NCBI RefSeq assembly: GCF_005843885.1
Contig: NZ_CP040443.1
Location: forward strand, 310,001-374,000
Length of the DNA stretch: 64,000 nucleotides
From: Escherichia sp. E4742
Lineage (GTDB): Bacteria > Pseudomonadota > Gammaproteobacteria > Enterobacterales > Enterobacteriaceae
Direction: 5' to 3'
Shown piece by piece: positions 36,684-47,343 of the stretch. Below the pieces are notes generated by a model, which saw nothing but the letters and a program-made list of their open reading frames with translations, searched no databases and was not told where the DNA came from. The position numbers and the translations under genes were made by a program. The first letter of the stretch is position 1. Each line of letters starts with the position of its first letter.

Positions 36684-38828
36684 GTGTCCCGTATTATTAT
36701 GCTGATCCCTACCGGAACCAGCGTCGGTCTGACCAGCGTCAGCCTCGGCGTGATCCGTGCAATGGAACGCAAAGGCGTTCGTCTGAGCGTTTTCAAACCT
36801 ATTGCTCAGCCGCGTACCGGTGGCGATGCGCCCGATCAGACAACGACTATCGTGCGTGCGAGCTCTTCCACCACGACAGCCGCCGAACCGCTGAAAATGA
36901 GCTACGTTGAAGGTCTGCTTTCCAGCAATAAAAAAGATGTGCTGATGGAAGAGATCGTCGCGAACTACCACGCTAACACCAAAGACGCTGAAGTGGTTCT
37001 GGTTGAAGGTCTGGTACCGACACGTAAACACCAGTTTGCCCAGTCTCTGAACTACGAAATCGCCAAAACGCTGAACGCGGAAATCGTCTTCGTTATGTCT
37101 CAGGGCACCGACACCCCGGAACAGCTGAAAGAGCGTATCGAACTGACTCGCAACAGCTTCGGTGGTGCAAAAAACACCAACATCACTGGCGTTATCGTTA
37201 ACAAACTGAACGCACCGGTTGATGAACAGGGTCGTACTCGCCCGGATCTGTCCGAGATTTTCGACGACTCTTCCAAAGCTAAAATCAACAATGTTGATCC
37301 GGCGAAGCTGCAAGAATCCAGCCCGCTGCCGGTTCTCGGCGCTGTGCCGTGGAGCTTTGATCTGATCGCGACTCGTGCTATCGATATGGCACGCCACCTG
37401 AACGCTACCATCATCAACGAAGGCGACATCAACACTCGCCGCGTGAAATCTGTAACTTTCTGTGCACGCAGCATTCCACACATGCTGGAGCACTTCCGTG
37501 CAGGTTCTCTGCTGGTAACTTCCGCAGACCGTCCTGACGTACTGGTTGCCGCTTGCCTTGCTGCCATGAACGGCGTAGAAATCGGCGCCCTGCTGCTGAC
37601 TGGCGGCTACGAAATGGACGCGCGCATTTCTAAACTGTGCGAACGCGCTTTCGCTACCGGCCTGCCGGTATTCATGGTAAACACCAACACCTGGCAGACT
37701 TCTCTGAGCCTGCAGAGCTTCAACCTGGAAGTTCCGGTTGACGATCACGAGCGCATCGAGAAAGTTCAGGAATACGTTGCTAACTATATCAACGCTGACT
37801 GGATTGACTCTCTGACTGCCACTTCCGAGCGCAGCCGCCGTCTGTCTCCGCCTGCGTTCCGTTATCAGCTGACCGAACTGGCGCGCAAAGCGGGCAAACG
37901 TATCGTTCTGCCGGAAGGCGACGAACCGCGTACCGTTAAAGCAGCCGCCATCTGTGCTGAACGTGGTATCGCAACTTGCGTACTGTTGGGTAACCCGGCA
38001 GAGATCAACCGAGTTGCAGCGTCTCAAGGCGTAGAACTGGGCGCAGGCATTGAAATCGTTGATCCAGAAGTGGTTCGCGAAAAATATGTTGCTCGTCTGG
38101 TCGAACTGCGTAAGAACAAAGGCATGACCGAAACTGTTGCCCGCGAACAGCTGGAAGACAACGTGGTTCTCGGTACCCTGATGCTGGAACAGGATGAAGT
38201 TGATGGTCTGGTTTCCGGTGCTGTTCACACCACCGCAAACACCATCCGTCCGCCGCTGCAGCTGATCAAAACTGCACCGGGTAGCTCTCTGGTATCTTCC
38301 GTGTTCTTCATGCTGCTGCCGGAACAGGTTTACGTTTACGGTGACTGTGCGATCAACCCGGATCCGACCGCAGAACAGCTGGCTGAAATCGCCATCCAGT
38401 CCGCGGATTCCGCCGCAGCCTTCGGTATCGAACCGCGTGTGGCTATGCTCTCCTACTCCACCGGTACTTCTGGTGCAGGTAGCGACGTAGAGAAAGTTCG
38501 CGAAGCAACTCGTCTGGCGCAGGAAAAACGCCCTGACCTGATGATCGACGGCCCGCTGCAGTACGACGCTGCGGTAATGGCTGACGTTGCGAAATCTAAA
38601 GCGCCGAACTCTCCGGTTGCAGGTCGCGCTACCGTGTTCATCTTCCCGGATCTGAACACCGGTAACACCACCTACAAAGCGGTACAGCGTTCTGCCGACC
38701 TGATCTCCATCGGGCCGATGCTGCAGGGTATGCGCAAGCCGGTTAACGACCTGTCCCGTGGCGCACTGGTTGACGATATCGTCTACACCATCGCGCTGAC
38801 TGCGATTCAGTCTGCACAGCAGCAGTAA
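36684..38828 (+). CDS. pta: Phosphate acetyltransferase
   Basis: Converts acetyl-CoA and phosphate to acetyl phosphate. The 714-residue long form has an N-terminal P-loop-like domain (IPTGTSVGLTSVSLG), a middle DRTGG domain, and the C-terminal catalytic PTA domain from about residue 390 (RIVLPEGDEPRT to the end). Catalytic-domain motifs SYSTGTSGAG and FPDLNTGN are clear. It follows ackA by 73 bases with a good GAGG ribosome binding site. Its strong codon bias leaves a 753-codon antisense frame that I treat as an artefact. Confidence 0.98.
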   Translation: MSRIIMLIPTGTSVGLTSVSLGVIRAMERKGVRLSVFKPIAQPRTGGDAPDQTTTIVRASSSTTTAAEPLKMSYVEGLLSSNKKDVLMEEIVANYHANTKDAEVVLVEGLVPTRKHQFAQSLNYEIAKTLNAEIVFVMSQGTDTPEQLKERIELTRNSFGGAKNTNITGVIVNKLNAPVDEQGRTRPDLSEIFDDSSKAKINNVDPAKLQESSPLPVLGAVPWSFDLIATRAIDMARHLNATIINEGDINTRRVKSVTFCARSIPHMLEHFRAGSLLVTSADRPDVLVAACLAAMNGVEIGALLLTGGYEMDARISKLCERAFATGLPVFMVNTNTWQTSLSLQSFNLEVPVDDHERIEKVQEYVANYINADWIDSLTATSERSRRLSPPAFRYQLTELARKAGKRIVLPEGDEPRTVKAAAICAERGIATCVLLGNPAEINRVAASQGVELGAGIEIVDPEVVREKYVARLVELRKNKGMTETVAREQLEDNVVLGTLMLEQDEVDGLVSGAVHTTANTIRPPLQLIKTAPGSSLVSSVFFMLLPEQVYVYGDCAINPDPTAEQLAEIAIQSADSAAAFGIEPRVAMLSYSTGTSGAGSDVEKVREATRLAQEKRPDLMIDGPLQYDAAVMADVAKSKAPNSPVAGRATVFIFPDLNTGNTTYKAVQRSADLISIGPMLQGMRKPVNDLSRGALVDDIVYTIALTAIQSAQQQ

Positions 38829-38838
38829 TCTCGTCATA

Positions 38839-38898
38839 ATCCGCAGCCTTACTGCTGCGGATATCAGAACCGGAAATAGCCACTATTTCCGGTTTTTT
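38839..38898 (+). terminator. pta terminator
   Basis: A first stem ATCCGCAG/CTGCGGAT (38839-38846, 38855-38862) is followed by a second, perfect 12-base stem AACCGGAAATAG/CTATTTCCGGTT (38868-38879, 38883-38894) running into six T. The second hairpin is a strong intrinsic terminator for the ackA-pta transcript. Confidence 0.93.
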
Positions 38899-39018
38899 AT
38901 TCTCTTAATTTGCATTACTCCTTTCTGATTATCTTGCTTAACTGCGCTGCATCAATGAATTGCGTCATCTCACTTTGCATACTTACCACTTTGTCTTGTG
39001 CAAGGGAAAATTTGCGCT

Positions 39019-40539
39019 ATGTCAGCAATCACTGAATCCAAACCAACCAGAAGATGGGCAATGCCCGATACGTTGGTGATTATCTTTTTTGTTGCTATTT
39101 TAACCAGCCTCGCCACCTGGGTTGTTCCGGTGGGAATGTTTGACAGTCAGGAAGTGCAATATCAGGTTGATGGTCAGACAAAAACACGCAAGGTTGTAGA
39201 CCCTCACTCATTTCGCATTCTGACCAACGAGGCGGGCGAACCAGAGTATCACCGCGTGCAACTGTTCTCGACGGGCGATGAACGTCCCGGCCTGATGAAC
39301 TTCCCGTTTGAAGGGCTAACCTCTGGCTCGAAATATGGGACCGCCGTTGGCATCATCATGTTTATGCTGGTGATTGGCGGCGCGTTTGGCATCGTGATGC
39401 GTACAGGAACTATTGATAACGGCATCCTGGCGCTTATCCGCCACACACGAGGGAATGAAATTCTTTTCATTCCGGCGTTATTTATTCTCTTTTCACTCGG
39501 CGGTGCGGTATTTGGCATGGGGGAAGAGGCTGTCGCCTTTGCCATCATCATCGCGCCACTCATGGTACGGCTGGGTTATGACAGTATCACCACCGTCCTG
39601 GTAACCTATATCGCTACGCAAATCGGTTTTGCCAGCTCGTGGATGAACCCGTTCTGCGTGGTCGTCGCCCAGGGGATCGCTGGTGTTCCGGTGCTTTCTG
39701 GCTCCGGTTTGCGCATCGTGGTATGGGTAATCTCTACTCTGATTGGCCTGGTCTTCACCATGGTGTACGCCTCACGGGTGAAAAAGAATCCTCTGTTGTC
39801 ACGCGTTCATGAGTCCGATCGTTTCTTCCGCGAAAAACAGGCGGATGTCGAACAGCGCCCATTTACCTTTGGTGACTGGCTGGTATTAATTGTTTTAACC
39901 GCCGTCATGATCTGGGTGATTTGGGGCGTTATCGTCAATGCCTGGTTTATTCCTGAAATTGCCAGCCAGTTCTTCGCTATGGGTCTGGTAATTGGCATCA
40001 TCGGCGTTGTCTTCCGTCTGAATGGTATGACGGTAAACACCATGGCTTCATCATTTACCGAAGGCGCGCGAATGATGATAGCCCCCGCCCTGCTGGTTGG
40101 TTTCGCCAAAGGGATTTTGCTGCTGGTAGGTAACGGCGAAGCCGGTGATGCCAGCGTACTGAATACCATCCTCAACAGCATTGCCAATGCCATTAGCGGC
40201 CTTGATAATGCGGTCGCGGCGTGGTTTATGCTGCTCTTCCAGGCGGTATTTAATTTCTTCGTGACATCCGGTTCTGGCCAGGCCGCGTTAACCATGCCGT
40301 TACTGGCACCGCTTGGCGATCTGGTCGGCGTTAACCGTCAGGTTACCGTGCTGGCCTTCCAGTTTGGCGATGGCTTCAGTCATATCATTTACCCGACCTC
40401 GGCTTCGTTAATGGCAACGCTCGGTGTTTGCCGGGTGGACTTCCGTAACTGGATAAAAGTGGGTGCAACACTGCTTGGACTGCTGTTTATTATGTCCAGC
40501 GTGGTTGTGATAGGCGCCCAGTTGATGGGCTACCATTAA
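39019..40539 (+). CDS. yfcC: YfcC, AitC/C4-dicarboxylate carrier-like membrane protein
   Basis: A 506-residue inner-membrane transporter with about 12 helices of the YfcC/DcuC-like family (COG1288). An in-frame GTG lies seven codons upstream, but the ATG at 39019 has AAGGGA upstream and gives the K-12 length. Conserved segments are VGMFDSQE, GGAVFGMGEEAVAF, and SGSGQAALTMPLLAPLGD. The substrate is uncertain; related proteins act on arginine/ornithine or dicarboxylates. Confidence 0.9.
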   Translation: MSAITESKPTRRWAMPDTLVIIFFVAILTSLATWVVPVGMFDSQEVQYQVDGQTKTRKVVDPHSFRILTNEAGEPEYHRVQLFSTGDERPGLMNFPFEGLTSGSKYGTAVGIIMFMLVIGGAFGIVMRTGTIDNGILALIRHTRGNEILFIPALFILFSLGGAVFGMGEEAVAFAIIIAPLMVRLGYDSITTVLVTYIATQIGFASSWMNPFCVVVAQGIAGVPVLSGSGLRIVVWVISTLIGLVFTMVYASRVKKNPLLSRVHESDRFFREKQADVEQRPFTFGDWLVLIVLTAVMIWVIWGVIVNAWFIPEIASQFFAMGLVIGIIGVVFRLNGMTVNTMASSFTEGARMMIAPALLVGFAKGILLLVGNGEAGDASVLNTILNSIANAISGLDNAVAAWFMLLFQAVFNFFVTSGSGQAALTMPLLAPLGDLVGVNRQVTVLAFQFGDGFSHIIYPTSASLMATLGVCRVDFRNWIKVGATLLGLLFIMSSVVVIGAQLMGYH

Positions 40540-40545
40540 AAACGT

Positions 40546-40569
40546 TAAGAGCCGTGATTGCGGCTCTTA
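40546..40569. terminator. Hairpin after yfcC
   Basis: Perfect 9-base arms TAAGAGCCG and CGGCTCTTA (40546-40554, 40561-40569) start six bases after the yfcC stop. On the plus strand the U tract is weak (GATTGATG); on the minus strand ACGTTTTT follows, so it may also end yfcD transcripts that pass the REP pair. Confidence 0.65.
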
Positions 40570-40591
40570 GATTGATGACAACGGAAAAATT

Positions 40592-40690
40592 GCCTGATGC
40601 GCTACGCTTATCATGCCTACATGGCCCATACAACATATTGAATTTGCAATATTTTGTAGGCCAGATAAGGCATTTACGCCGCATCCGGCA
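40592..40690. repeat. REP pair (BIME) between yfcC and yfcD
   Basis: Two REP-type palindromes in opposite orientation: GCCTGATGCGCTACGC through CATGCCTAC (40592-40620) and GTAGGCCAGATAAGGC through GCATCCGGC (40656-40690), separated by an AT-rich 35 bases. This is the usual BIME arrangement in a convergent intergenic space. Confidence 0.85.
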
Positions 40691-40719
40691 TAAACAAAGC
40701 GCACTTTGTCTACAACCTG

Positions 40720-40744
40720 AGAGCCGCAACTGCGGCTCTTTTTT
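40720..40744 (+). terminator. Second yfcC-side terminator
   Basis: GAGCCGC/GCGGCTC (40721-40727, 40732-40738) with a 4-base loop is followed by six T that touch the yfcD stop codon. It is a good plus-strand intrinsic terminator and shares its stem sequence with the hairpin at 40546. Confidence 0.85.
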
Positions 40745-41286
40745 CATTCTGCCGTTTCAGTCTCTACGGCTTCATTGTTGGCATTGCGCTTCATCCACAA
40801 CGCCAAAGCTTTTAGCGAGTCTGGTGTGAACTCATCGCAACGAGCGGTGATTTCTTCTGGCGTCAGCCAGCAGACCTCGCTGACTTCATCTTCCTGAAGG
40901 GCGAAGGGACCGTGAGAAACACAGCTGAACAACGCACCCCAGACACGGCAATTTTTGTCTTCAAAATAGAACTGCCCGTGCTCGGCAAAGGGGACACCGG
41001 CAATGCCCAACTCTTCTTCCGCTTCGCGACGTGCGGATTCCAGCAGTTGTTCATCAGCCTGGACCACACCACCAGCAGTAGCATCTAACATGCCGGGTAA
41101 AAAGTCTTTTGTCTCGGTACGACGCTGGACCAGAATTTTGCCCATACCATCATGCACGACGATGTAAGTTGCACGATGACGCAGACACTGTGCCCGCATT
41201 TGTTCCCGGCTGGCTTGTGCAATGACTTCGTTATCTTCATTGACAATATCCACCCATTCAGTACTTGCCAAACGACGCTGTTCCAT
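40744..41286 (-). CDS. yfcD: YfcD, Nudix hydrolase
   Basis: A 180-residue Nudix protein resembling isopentenyl diphosphate isomerase type proteins. The Nudix box is GGVVQADEQ followed by ARREAEEELGI near residues 75-97, with the metal-binding REAEEE core. The frame extends 33 codons further upstream into the yfcE stop region, but MEQRRLAST at 41286 is preceded by a ribosome-binding sequence (AAGGTTTCCTGATA) and gives the usual length. The substrate is unknown. Confidence 0.92.
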   Translation of the reverse strand: MEQRRLASTEWVDIVNEDNEVIAQASREQMRAQCLRHRATYIVVHDGMGKILVQRRTETKDFLPGMLDATAGGVVQADEQLLESARREAEEELGIAGVPFAEHGQFYFEDKNCRVWGALFSCVSHGPFALQEDEVSEVCWLTPEEITARCDEFTPDSLKALALWMKRNANNEAVETETAE

Positions 41287-41344
41287 TATCAGGAAACCTT
41301 CTTTTTCTGGCGCTCTTACGGCGCATTTTGAGTTGTTGGGTAAA

Positions 41345-41899
41345 TTACGGATTAATCGCGACCTGCGCAATGATACTTTGATCATTGAGTGCGATTACGC
41401 TTAGTACGTCATCTTCGAGCATGCCGTAGCTCGCCAGATTGCCGCCTTTCGGAATGCTAACCGAACCGGGGTTGAAGTGGAAAATCTCCCCCCGCTGCTC
41501 CGCCACCGGCAGATGGGTATGACCATACACCAGCACGTCGTTCTGGTTTAACGCCGGCAGATTATCCGGGCCAAACAGATGCCCATGTGTCAGAAACAGG
41601 CGCTGTTTTTCCAGCAACACCTGTTGCCATGGCGCGGTCATTGGGAAATGCAGCAGCATTTGGTCCACTTCACTGTCGCAGTTGCCACGTACAGCGATGA
41701 CTTTATGCGCCACTTCATTCAACCGTTCCGCCACCTTTGCCGGCGCATAGCCCTCCGGTAAAGCATTGCGTGGGCCGTGATTCAGCACGTCGCCAAGAAT
41801 CACCAGCCACTGCGCGCCGCTTTGGGCAAACAACTCCAGTACACGTTCCGTCGCCGGTAACGACCCATGAATGTCCGATGCAAACATCAGTTTCATCAC
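41345..41899 (-). CDS. yfcE: YfcE, metallo-phosphodiesterase
   Basis: A 184-residue calcineurin-like metallophosphoesterase. All metal motifs are present in order: FASDIHGS (residues 6-13), LGDVLNHGPRN near 36, RGNCDSEVD near 71, LTHGH near 104 and YGHTH near 126. The K-12 enzyme acts on model phosphodiesters in vitro; the cell substrate is unknown. It lies 58 bases upstream of yfcD. Confidence 0.94.
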   Translation of the reverse strand: MMKLMFASDIHGSLPATERVLELFAQSGAQWLVILGDVLNHGPRNALPEGYAPAKVAERLNEVAHKVIAVRGNCDSEVDQMLLHFPMTAPWQQVLLEKQRLFLTHGHLFGPDNLPALNQNDVLVYGHTHLPVAEQRGEIFHFNPGSVSIPKGGNLASYGMLEDDVLSVIALNDQSIIAQVAINP

Positions 41900-41951
41900 T
41901 CACTCCTCGTCGAAAAAACGTAAGCTATGATACTGGATTCTGTCGCTGCTA

Positions 41952-42599
<648 letters not shown>

Positions 42600-42717
42600 A
42601 TCCTCGGCGATAAAGGGGCTTGCTCTCAAACTATAGAGCCTTTTTGTCACGGTTACTTGATGAAAACTTACACAAGTCGCTGCGCTTTCTATACTTGATG
42701 TGTTCAGATTATTAGAT

Positions 42718-43378
<661 letters not shown>

Positions 43379-43434
43379 CTGAGAAAGGTTCTCGTGTATT
43401 ATTCCTGTCTAAGTAAAACAATAGGGAACCTGCA

Positions 43435-43797
43435 ATGTCACAACCTGCCGCTATTATTCGTATAAAGAACCTTCGTTTACGTACATTTATCGGAATTAAG
43501 GACGAGGAGATTAACAACCGTCAGGATATCGTTATCAATGTCACGATCCACTACCCCGCCGATAAAGCGCGTACCAGTGAAGATATTAATGACGCGCTGA
43601 ACTATCGCACCGTCACCAAAAACATCATTCAACACGTGGAGAATAACCGTTTCTCTTTGCTGGAAAAATTAACTCAGGATGTGCTCGATATCGCACGTGA
43701 ACATCACTGGGTAACCTATGCTGAAGTGGAGATCGATAAACTGCACGCGCTGCGCTACGCCGATTCGGTATCAATGACCTTGAGCTGGCAGCGTTAA
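43435..43797 (+). CDS. folX: Dihydroneopterin triphosphate 2'-epimerase
   Basis: A 120-residue protein of the FolB/FolX tunnelling fold that epimerises dihydroneopterin triphosphate to the monapterin form. Motifs include IKNLRLRTFIGIKDEE near residues 10-25 and the catalytic Lys in VEIDKLHALRYADS. It lies 56 bases after yfcG and 20 before yfcH. Confidence 0.95.
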   Translation: MSQPAAIIRIKNLRLRTFIGIKDEEINNRQDIVINVTIHYPADKARTSEDINDALNYRTVTKNIIQHVENNRFSLLEKLTQDVLDIAREHHWVTYAEVEIDKLHALRYADSVSMTLSWQR

Positions 43798-43817
43798 CCG
43801 CCATATTGGGAGGCTGC

Positions 43818-44711
43818 ATGAATATAGTGATCACCGGAGGGACTGGATTAATTGGTCGCCATTTAATCCCGCGTTTGCTGGAGTTGGGCAATCAGGTCAC
43901 AGTGGTGACGCGTAACACGCAGAAAGCCAGTTCAATCCTCGGCCCCCAGGTGACACTATGGCAAGGGCTTGCCAATCAAAGCAACCTCAACGGCGTTGAC
44001 GCGGTAATCAACCTGGCTGGCGAACCGATTGCCGACAAACGCTGGACTCGCGAGCAAAAAGACCGGCTGTGCCAAAGTCGCTGGAATATTACGCAAAAAC
44101 TGGTGGATTTAATTAATGCCAGCGACACGCCGCCGTCGGTCCTTATTTCCGGTTCGGCGACGGGATATTACGGTGATTTAGGTGAAGTTGTAGTTACCGA
44201 AGAAGAGCCTCCGCATAACGAATTTACCCATAAACTCTGCGCTCGTTGGGAAGAAATTGCCTGTCGGGCGCAAAGCGACAAAACGCGAGTGTGCCTGCTG
44301 CGTACCGGTGTGGTACTGGCACCAGATGGCGGTATTCTCGGCAAAATGCTGCCGCCGTTTCGCCTCGGTTTAGGTGGACCGATTGGCTCTGGTCGGCAGT
44401 ATCTGGCCTGGATTCATATCGATGATATGGTCAACGGGATTCTCTGGCTGCTGGATAACTCTCTACGCGGACCGTTTAATATGGTTGCCCCCTACCCGGT
44501 ACGCAATGAACAATTTTCCCATGCGCTTGGCCATGTACTGCATCGCCCGGCAATTATGCGCGTCCCCGCGACCGCCATTCGGCTGTTAATGGGCGAATCT
44601 TCAGTTCTGGTGTTAGGTGGACAACGCGCGCTACCTAAAAGGCTGGAAGAAGCGGGTTTTGCGTTTCGCTGGTACGATTTAGACGAGGCGCTGGCAGATG
44701 TTGTTCGCTGA
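43818..44711 (+). CDS. yfcH: YfcH, NAD(P)-binding epimerase family protein
   Basis: A 297-residue extended SDR protein with DUF1731 at the C-terminus. The Rossmann glycine motif is TGGTGLIGRHL (residues 6-16), with INLAGEPI near 68 and SGSATGYYGD near 110. A TTG four codons upstream is in frame, but the ATG at 43818 follows GGGAGG and matches the known length. Function is unknown; SulA/EpsD-like homologues affect cell division. Confidence 0.94.
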   Translation: MNIVITGGTGLIGRHLIPRLLELGNQVTVVTRNTQKASSILGPQVTLWQGLANQSNLNGVDAVINLAGEPIADKRWTREQKDRLCQSRWNITQKLVDLINASDTPPSVLISGSATGYYGDLGEVVVTEEEPPHNEFTHKLCARWEEIACRAQSDKTRVCLLRTGVVLAPDGGILGKMLPPFRLGLGGPIGSGRQYLAWIHIDDMVNGILWLLDNSLRGPFNMVAPYPVRNEQFSHALGHVLHRPAIMRVPATAIRLLMGESSVLVLGGQRALPKRLEEAGFAFRWYDLDEALADVVR

Positions 44712-44758
44712 TGTGTTTTACCGCGAACATCCGCCAGTTAGTTCCTGGTAATTCTGAA

Positions 44759-45649
44759 TTAGTGGCTTTTCGCCAAAAGGTCGTCTGGTGAAAGTCGGGT
44801 CACCATCAGAACTAATTCTCTGTCTAAACCTCTCTCCAGCATCTCCTGAGCAATACGCAGGGCTTCTTCGTGTTTACCCTGCACTGCGCCTTCTTCACGT
44901 AATCTGTCAGCAATGGTCATTAGTTTCTCCTTTTCTTGTGGTGCTCGTTCCGCTATCTCACCAATAAATGCACGGAAACGCTGGGCATCTCCCGTTTGTA
45001 ATACGTAATTAAACAGGGCTTTTAGCTGCCTGTCATTAGTGTTGCCTGTAATAAGCAGAGAAACTATTTGATCGACTAATCCCAACAGATCGCGTTGGCG
45101 AATATGTTTCTGCATTAACTCCAGCAACGCCATTTTGCGGTGTTGCATAATCTCGTCATCCGGCACTACGGTAATATCCACCAGCGGAAAAGCCGATGAA
45201 TAAATTTGGCGGGCAATAGCAGGTTCCGCAAATTCATCAAGCCAACATAGAGAATAAGGATAAGGACTTCTGCAACCATGATAAAACAGCATCGGGATCA
45301 CCAAAGGCAGTTCTTTATAGCCTGCATCAAGATGGTTTTGCATTGCCGCGATAGAATAGCGCATCATGCGAAAAGCCATTAATTCTTCCGCCTTACTTTG
45401 GTGTTCAATGACGACATAAATATATCCCATCCCCTCCTCAGTTTTCACTGACCACAAGATGTCGGAGTAATATTGCCGCAGGTTTTCATCAATAAAACTG
45501 TTGGGTTCCAGTTTTAACGTCGATAAATCACAAAGTTTACGTAACGGCGCAGGAAGGTGAATATCAATAAAATCCCGTGCGGTGTCCGGATGACGTAAAA
45601 AGGATTTAAATACCGCATCATGCGGTGTGGAAGTTGGCGATATGGTCAT
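44759..45649 (-). CDS. rpnB: RpnB, recombination-promoting nuclease (PD-(D/E)XK)
   Basis: A 296-residue member of the Rpn (transposase_31, YhgA-like) family, old name yfcI. The family promotes RecA-independent recombination and has DNA endonuclease activity. The nuclease core is seen as a QYYSDILWSV Asp near residue 64 and IYVVIEHQSKAEE near 80, fitting D-x(n)-ExQxK. The C-terminal region (residues 250-296) holds the internal-start small-protein region reported for rpn genes. No transposon ends are seen around it. Confidence 0.92.
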   Translation of the reverse strand: MTISPTSTPHDAVFKSFLRHPDTARDFIDIHLPAPLRKLCDLSTLKLEPNSFIDENLRQYYSDILWSVKTEEGMGYIYVVIEHQSKAEELMAFRMMRYSIAAMQNHLDAGYKELPLVIPMLFYHGCRSPYPYSLCWLDEFAEPAIARQIYSSAFPLVDITVVPDDEIMQHRKMALLELMQKHIRQRDLLGLVDQIVSLLITGNTNDRQLKALFNYVLQTGDAQRFRAFIGEIAERAPQEKEKLMTIADRLREEGAVQGKHEEALRIAQEMLERGLDRELVLMVTRLSPDDLLAKSH

Positions 45650-45811
45650 GGCGTTCCGTCACCCCTCAAATTTAAGATGACGAGACAATAACCACCCTTT
45701 ATAAGCAATGCAGCAGGCAGTTTTTATATCTGGACAGCGAATTCAGAAATATTTTAAGTGGACTGCAATATATACATGTCAATGGAAGCCAACTCGCAAA
45801 TTAGCCTTGAA

Positions 45812-45839
45812 AATACTCCGGCAGCATTAGCCACCGGAG
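45812..45839 (-). terminator. hisJQMP operon terminator
   Basis: On the minus strand CTCCGG (45839-45834) pairs with CCGGAG (45821-45816), extended by inner pairs, and is followed by TATTTTC. It is seven bases past the hisP stop. The U tract is short, so strength is moderate. Confidence 0.75.
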
Positions 45840-45845
45840 AGGAAA

Positions 45846-46619
45846 TTATTTCAGCGATCCCTTGAGGAACTGTTGCAAACGAGGACTTTGCGGGTTGCCA
45901 AATAATTGTTCTGGCGCACCCTCTTCTTCGATTTTCCCCTGATGGAGGAAAATAACATGTGTGGAGACATGGCGAGCAAATTCCATTTCGTGGGTTACCA
46001 CCACCATCGTTTTCCCCTCTTCCGCCAGCTGCTGCATAATGCGCAGCACTTCGCCCACCAGCTCTGGGTCAAGGGCCGATGTAGGTTCATCAAACAGCAG
46101 AACTTCTGGTTCCATTGCCAGCGCCCTTGCGATGGAAACACGCTGTTGCTGACCGCCAGAAAGGTGCACCGGATATTTCCCCTGCGCACGTTCGTCTATG
46201 CCGACTTTCGCCAGATATTTCACCGCCCGCTCGCGCGCTTCATGCTTGCTCAGGCCCAGCACCTGAATCGGCGCTTCCATGACGTTTTCCAGCACCGTCA
46301 TGTGGCTCCAGAGATTGAAGTGCTGGAACACCATCGTCAGGCGTGTGCGCAGCAAGCGCAGCTGATTTTTATCAGCGACTTTGAGTTGGCCGTCTTTATC
46401 CCGCACCAGATTGATAGTCTGGCCGTTAACCACGATCGAGCCTTCACTCGGTTTTTCGAGGAAGTTAATGCAACGCAGAAAGGTACTTTTCCCCGATCCC
46501 GACGATCCGATGATGCTGATCACATCCCCGGCGTTCGCTTGCAGTGACACCCCTTTCAGCACTTCATGTTCGCCGTAGCGTTTGTGCAAATCGATAACGT
46601 TTAATTTATTCTCGGACAT
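45846..46619 (-). CDS. hisP: Histidine/LAO transporter ATPase HisP
   Basis: The ATP-binding subunit of the histidine and lysine/arginine/ornithine ABC importer, 257 residues. Walker A is GSSGSGKST at residues 38-46, the signature is LSGGQQQR near 153, and Walker B is EVLLFDEPTSALD. It is the last gene of hisJQMP, seven bases after hisM. Confidence 0.98.
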   Translation of the reverse strand: MSENKLNVIDLHKRYGEHEVLKGVSLQANAGDVISIIGSSGSGKSTFLRCINFLEKPSEGSIVVNGQTINLVRDKDGQLKVADKNQLRLLRTRLTMVFQHFNLWSHMTVLENVMEAPIQVLGLSKHEARERAVKYLAKVGIDERAQGKYPVHLSGGQQQRVSIARALAMEPEVLLFDEPTSALDPELVGEVLRIMQQLAEEGKTMVVVTHEMEFARHVSTHVIFLHQGKIEEEGAPEQLFGNPQSPRLQQFLKGSLK

Positions 46620-46626
46620 CGTATTC

Positions 46627-47343
46627 TCAGTGCGTTGAAGAAGGTTTCACATGCTGCAACCAGCGTTTTTCCGCTCTGCGAAAGAGGCTGATCAGGACAT
46701 AAGAGATGATTAAATAGAGTACCGCAGCAATGCCAAAGGCGGTAAAAGGTTGATACGTCGCGGCGTTTATATCACGGGCTATTTTCAGCAGATCCGGCAC
46801 CGTGGCAGTAAACGCCAGCGCAGTAGAGTGCAACATCAGGATCACTTCGTTGCTGTAGGCCGGTAAAGCAATGCGCAGCGCCGACGGTAAAATAATGCAG
46901 CGATACATTTTAAAGGTCGAGAAACCATAGGCTCTGGCAGCTTCAATTTCCCCGTGCGGCACCGAGCGGATAGCTCCGGCAAAAATCTCGGTGGTGTAAG
47001 CACAAGTGTTAAGCGTCAGCGCCAGCACGGTACAGTTCAGGCCACTGCGGAAGAAAGCGTTAAGGAACTCGGTCCCTTTAACAATCTCCAGCGTGTACAT
47101 GCCGGAATAGAACACCAGCAACTGCACATACAGCGGCGTACCGCGAAAAATATAGGTAAATAACCAGATTGGAAACTGGATGTATTTATTACTTGAGACG
47201 CGACCAATCGCCAGAAACAGCGCCAGAATTCCGCCTATCACTACTGACAAAATCAGCAACCAAAGGGTAATCGCCACGCCGGTAAAGCGATAACCGTCGG
47301 TCCACAACAGCGGTTTCCAGTATTCATGTAAGATTTCGATCAC
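46627..47343 (-). CDS. hisM: Histidine/LAO transporter permease HisM
   Basis: A 238-residue permease with five predicted helices. The EAA loop that contacts HisP is EIEAARAYGFSTFKMYRCIILP near residues 153-175, quoted in part. The ATG overlaps the hisQ stop as ATGA. It forms a heterodimer with HisQ. Confidence 0.97.
   Translation of the reverse strand: MIEILHEYWKPLLWTDGYRFTGVAITLWLLILSVVIGGILALFLAIGRVSSNKYIQFPIWLFTYIFRGTPLYVQLLVFYSGMYTLEIVKGTEFLNAFFRSGLNCTVLALTLNTCAYTTEIFAGAIRSVPHGEIEAARAYGFSTFKMYRCIILPSALRIALPAYSNEVILMLHSTALAFTATVPDLLKIARDINAATYQPFTAFGIAAVLYLIISYVLISLFRRAEKRWLQHVKPSSTH

Noticed and set aside
35576..36796. 406-codon frame antisense to ackA
   Set aside because: Same artefact of biased codons; no family resemblance.
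36576..38837. 753-codon open frame antisense to pta
   Set aside because: It mirrors the whole of pta, lacks a ribosome binding site and resembles no protein; strong codon bias in pta removes antisense stops.
44759..45649. rpnB region as an insertion sequence
   Set aside because: The family name transposase_31 is misleading; no terminal inverted repeats or target duplications flank the gene.
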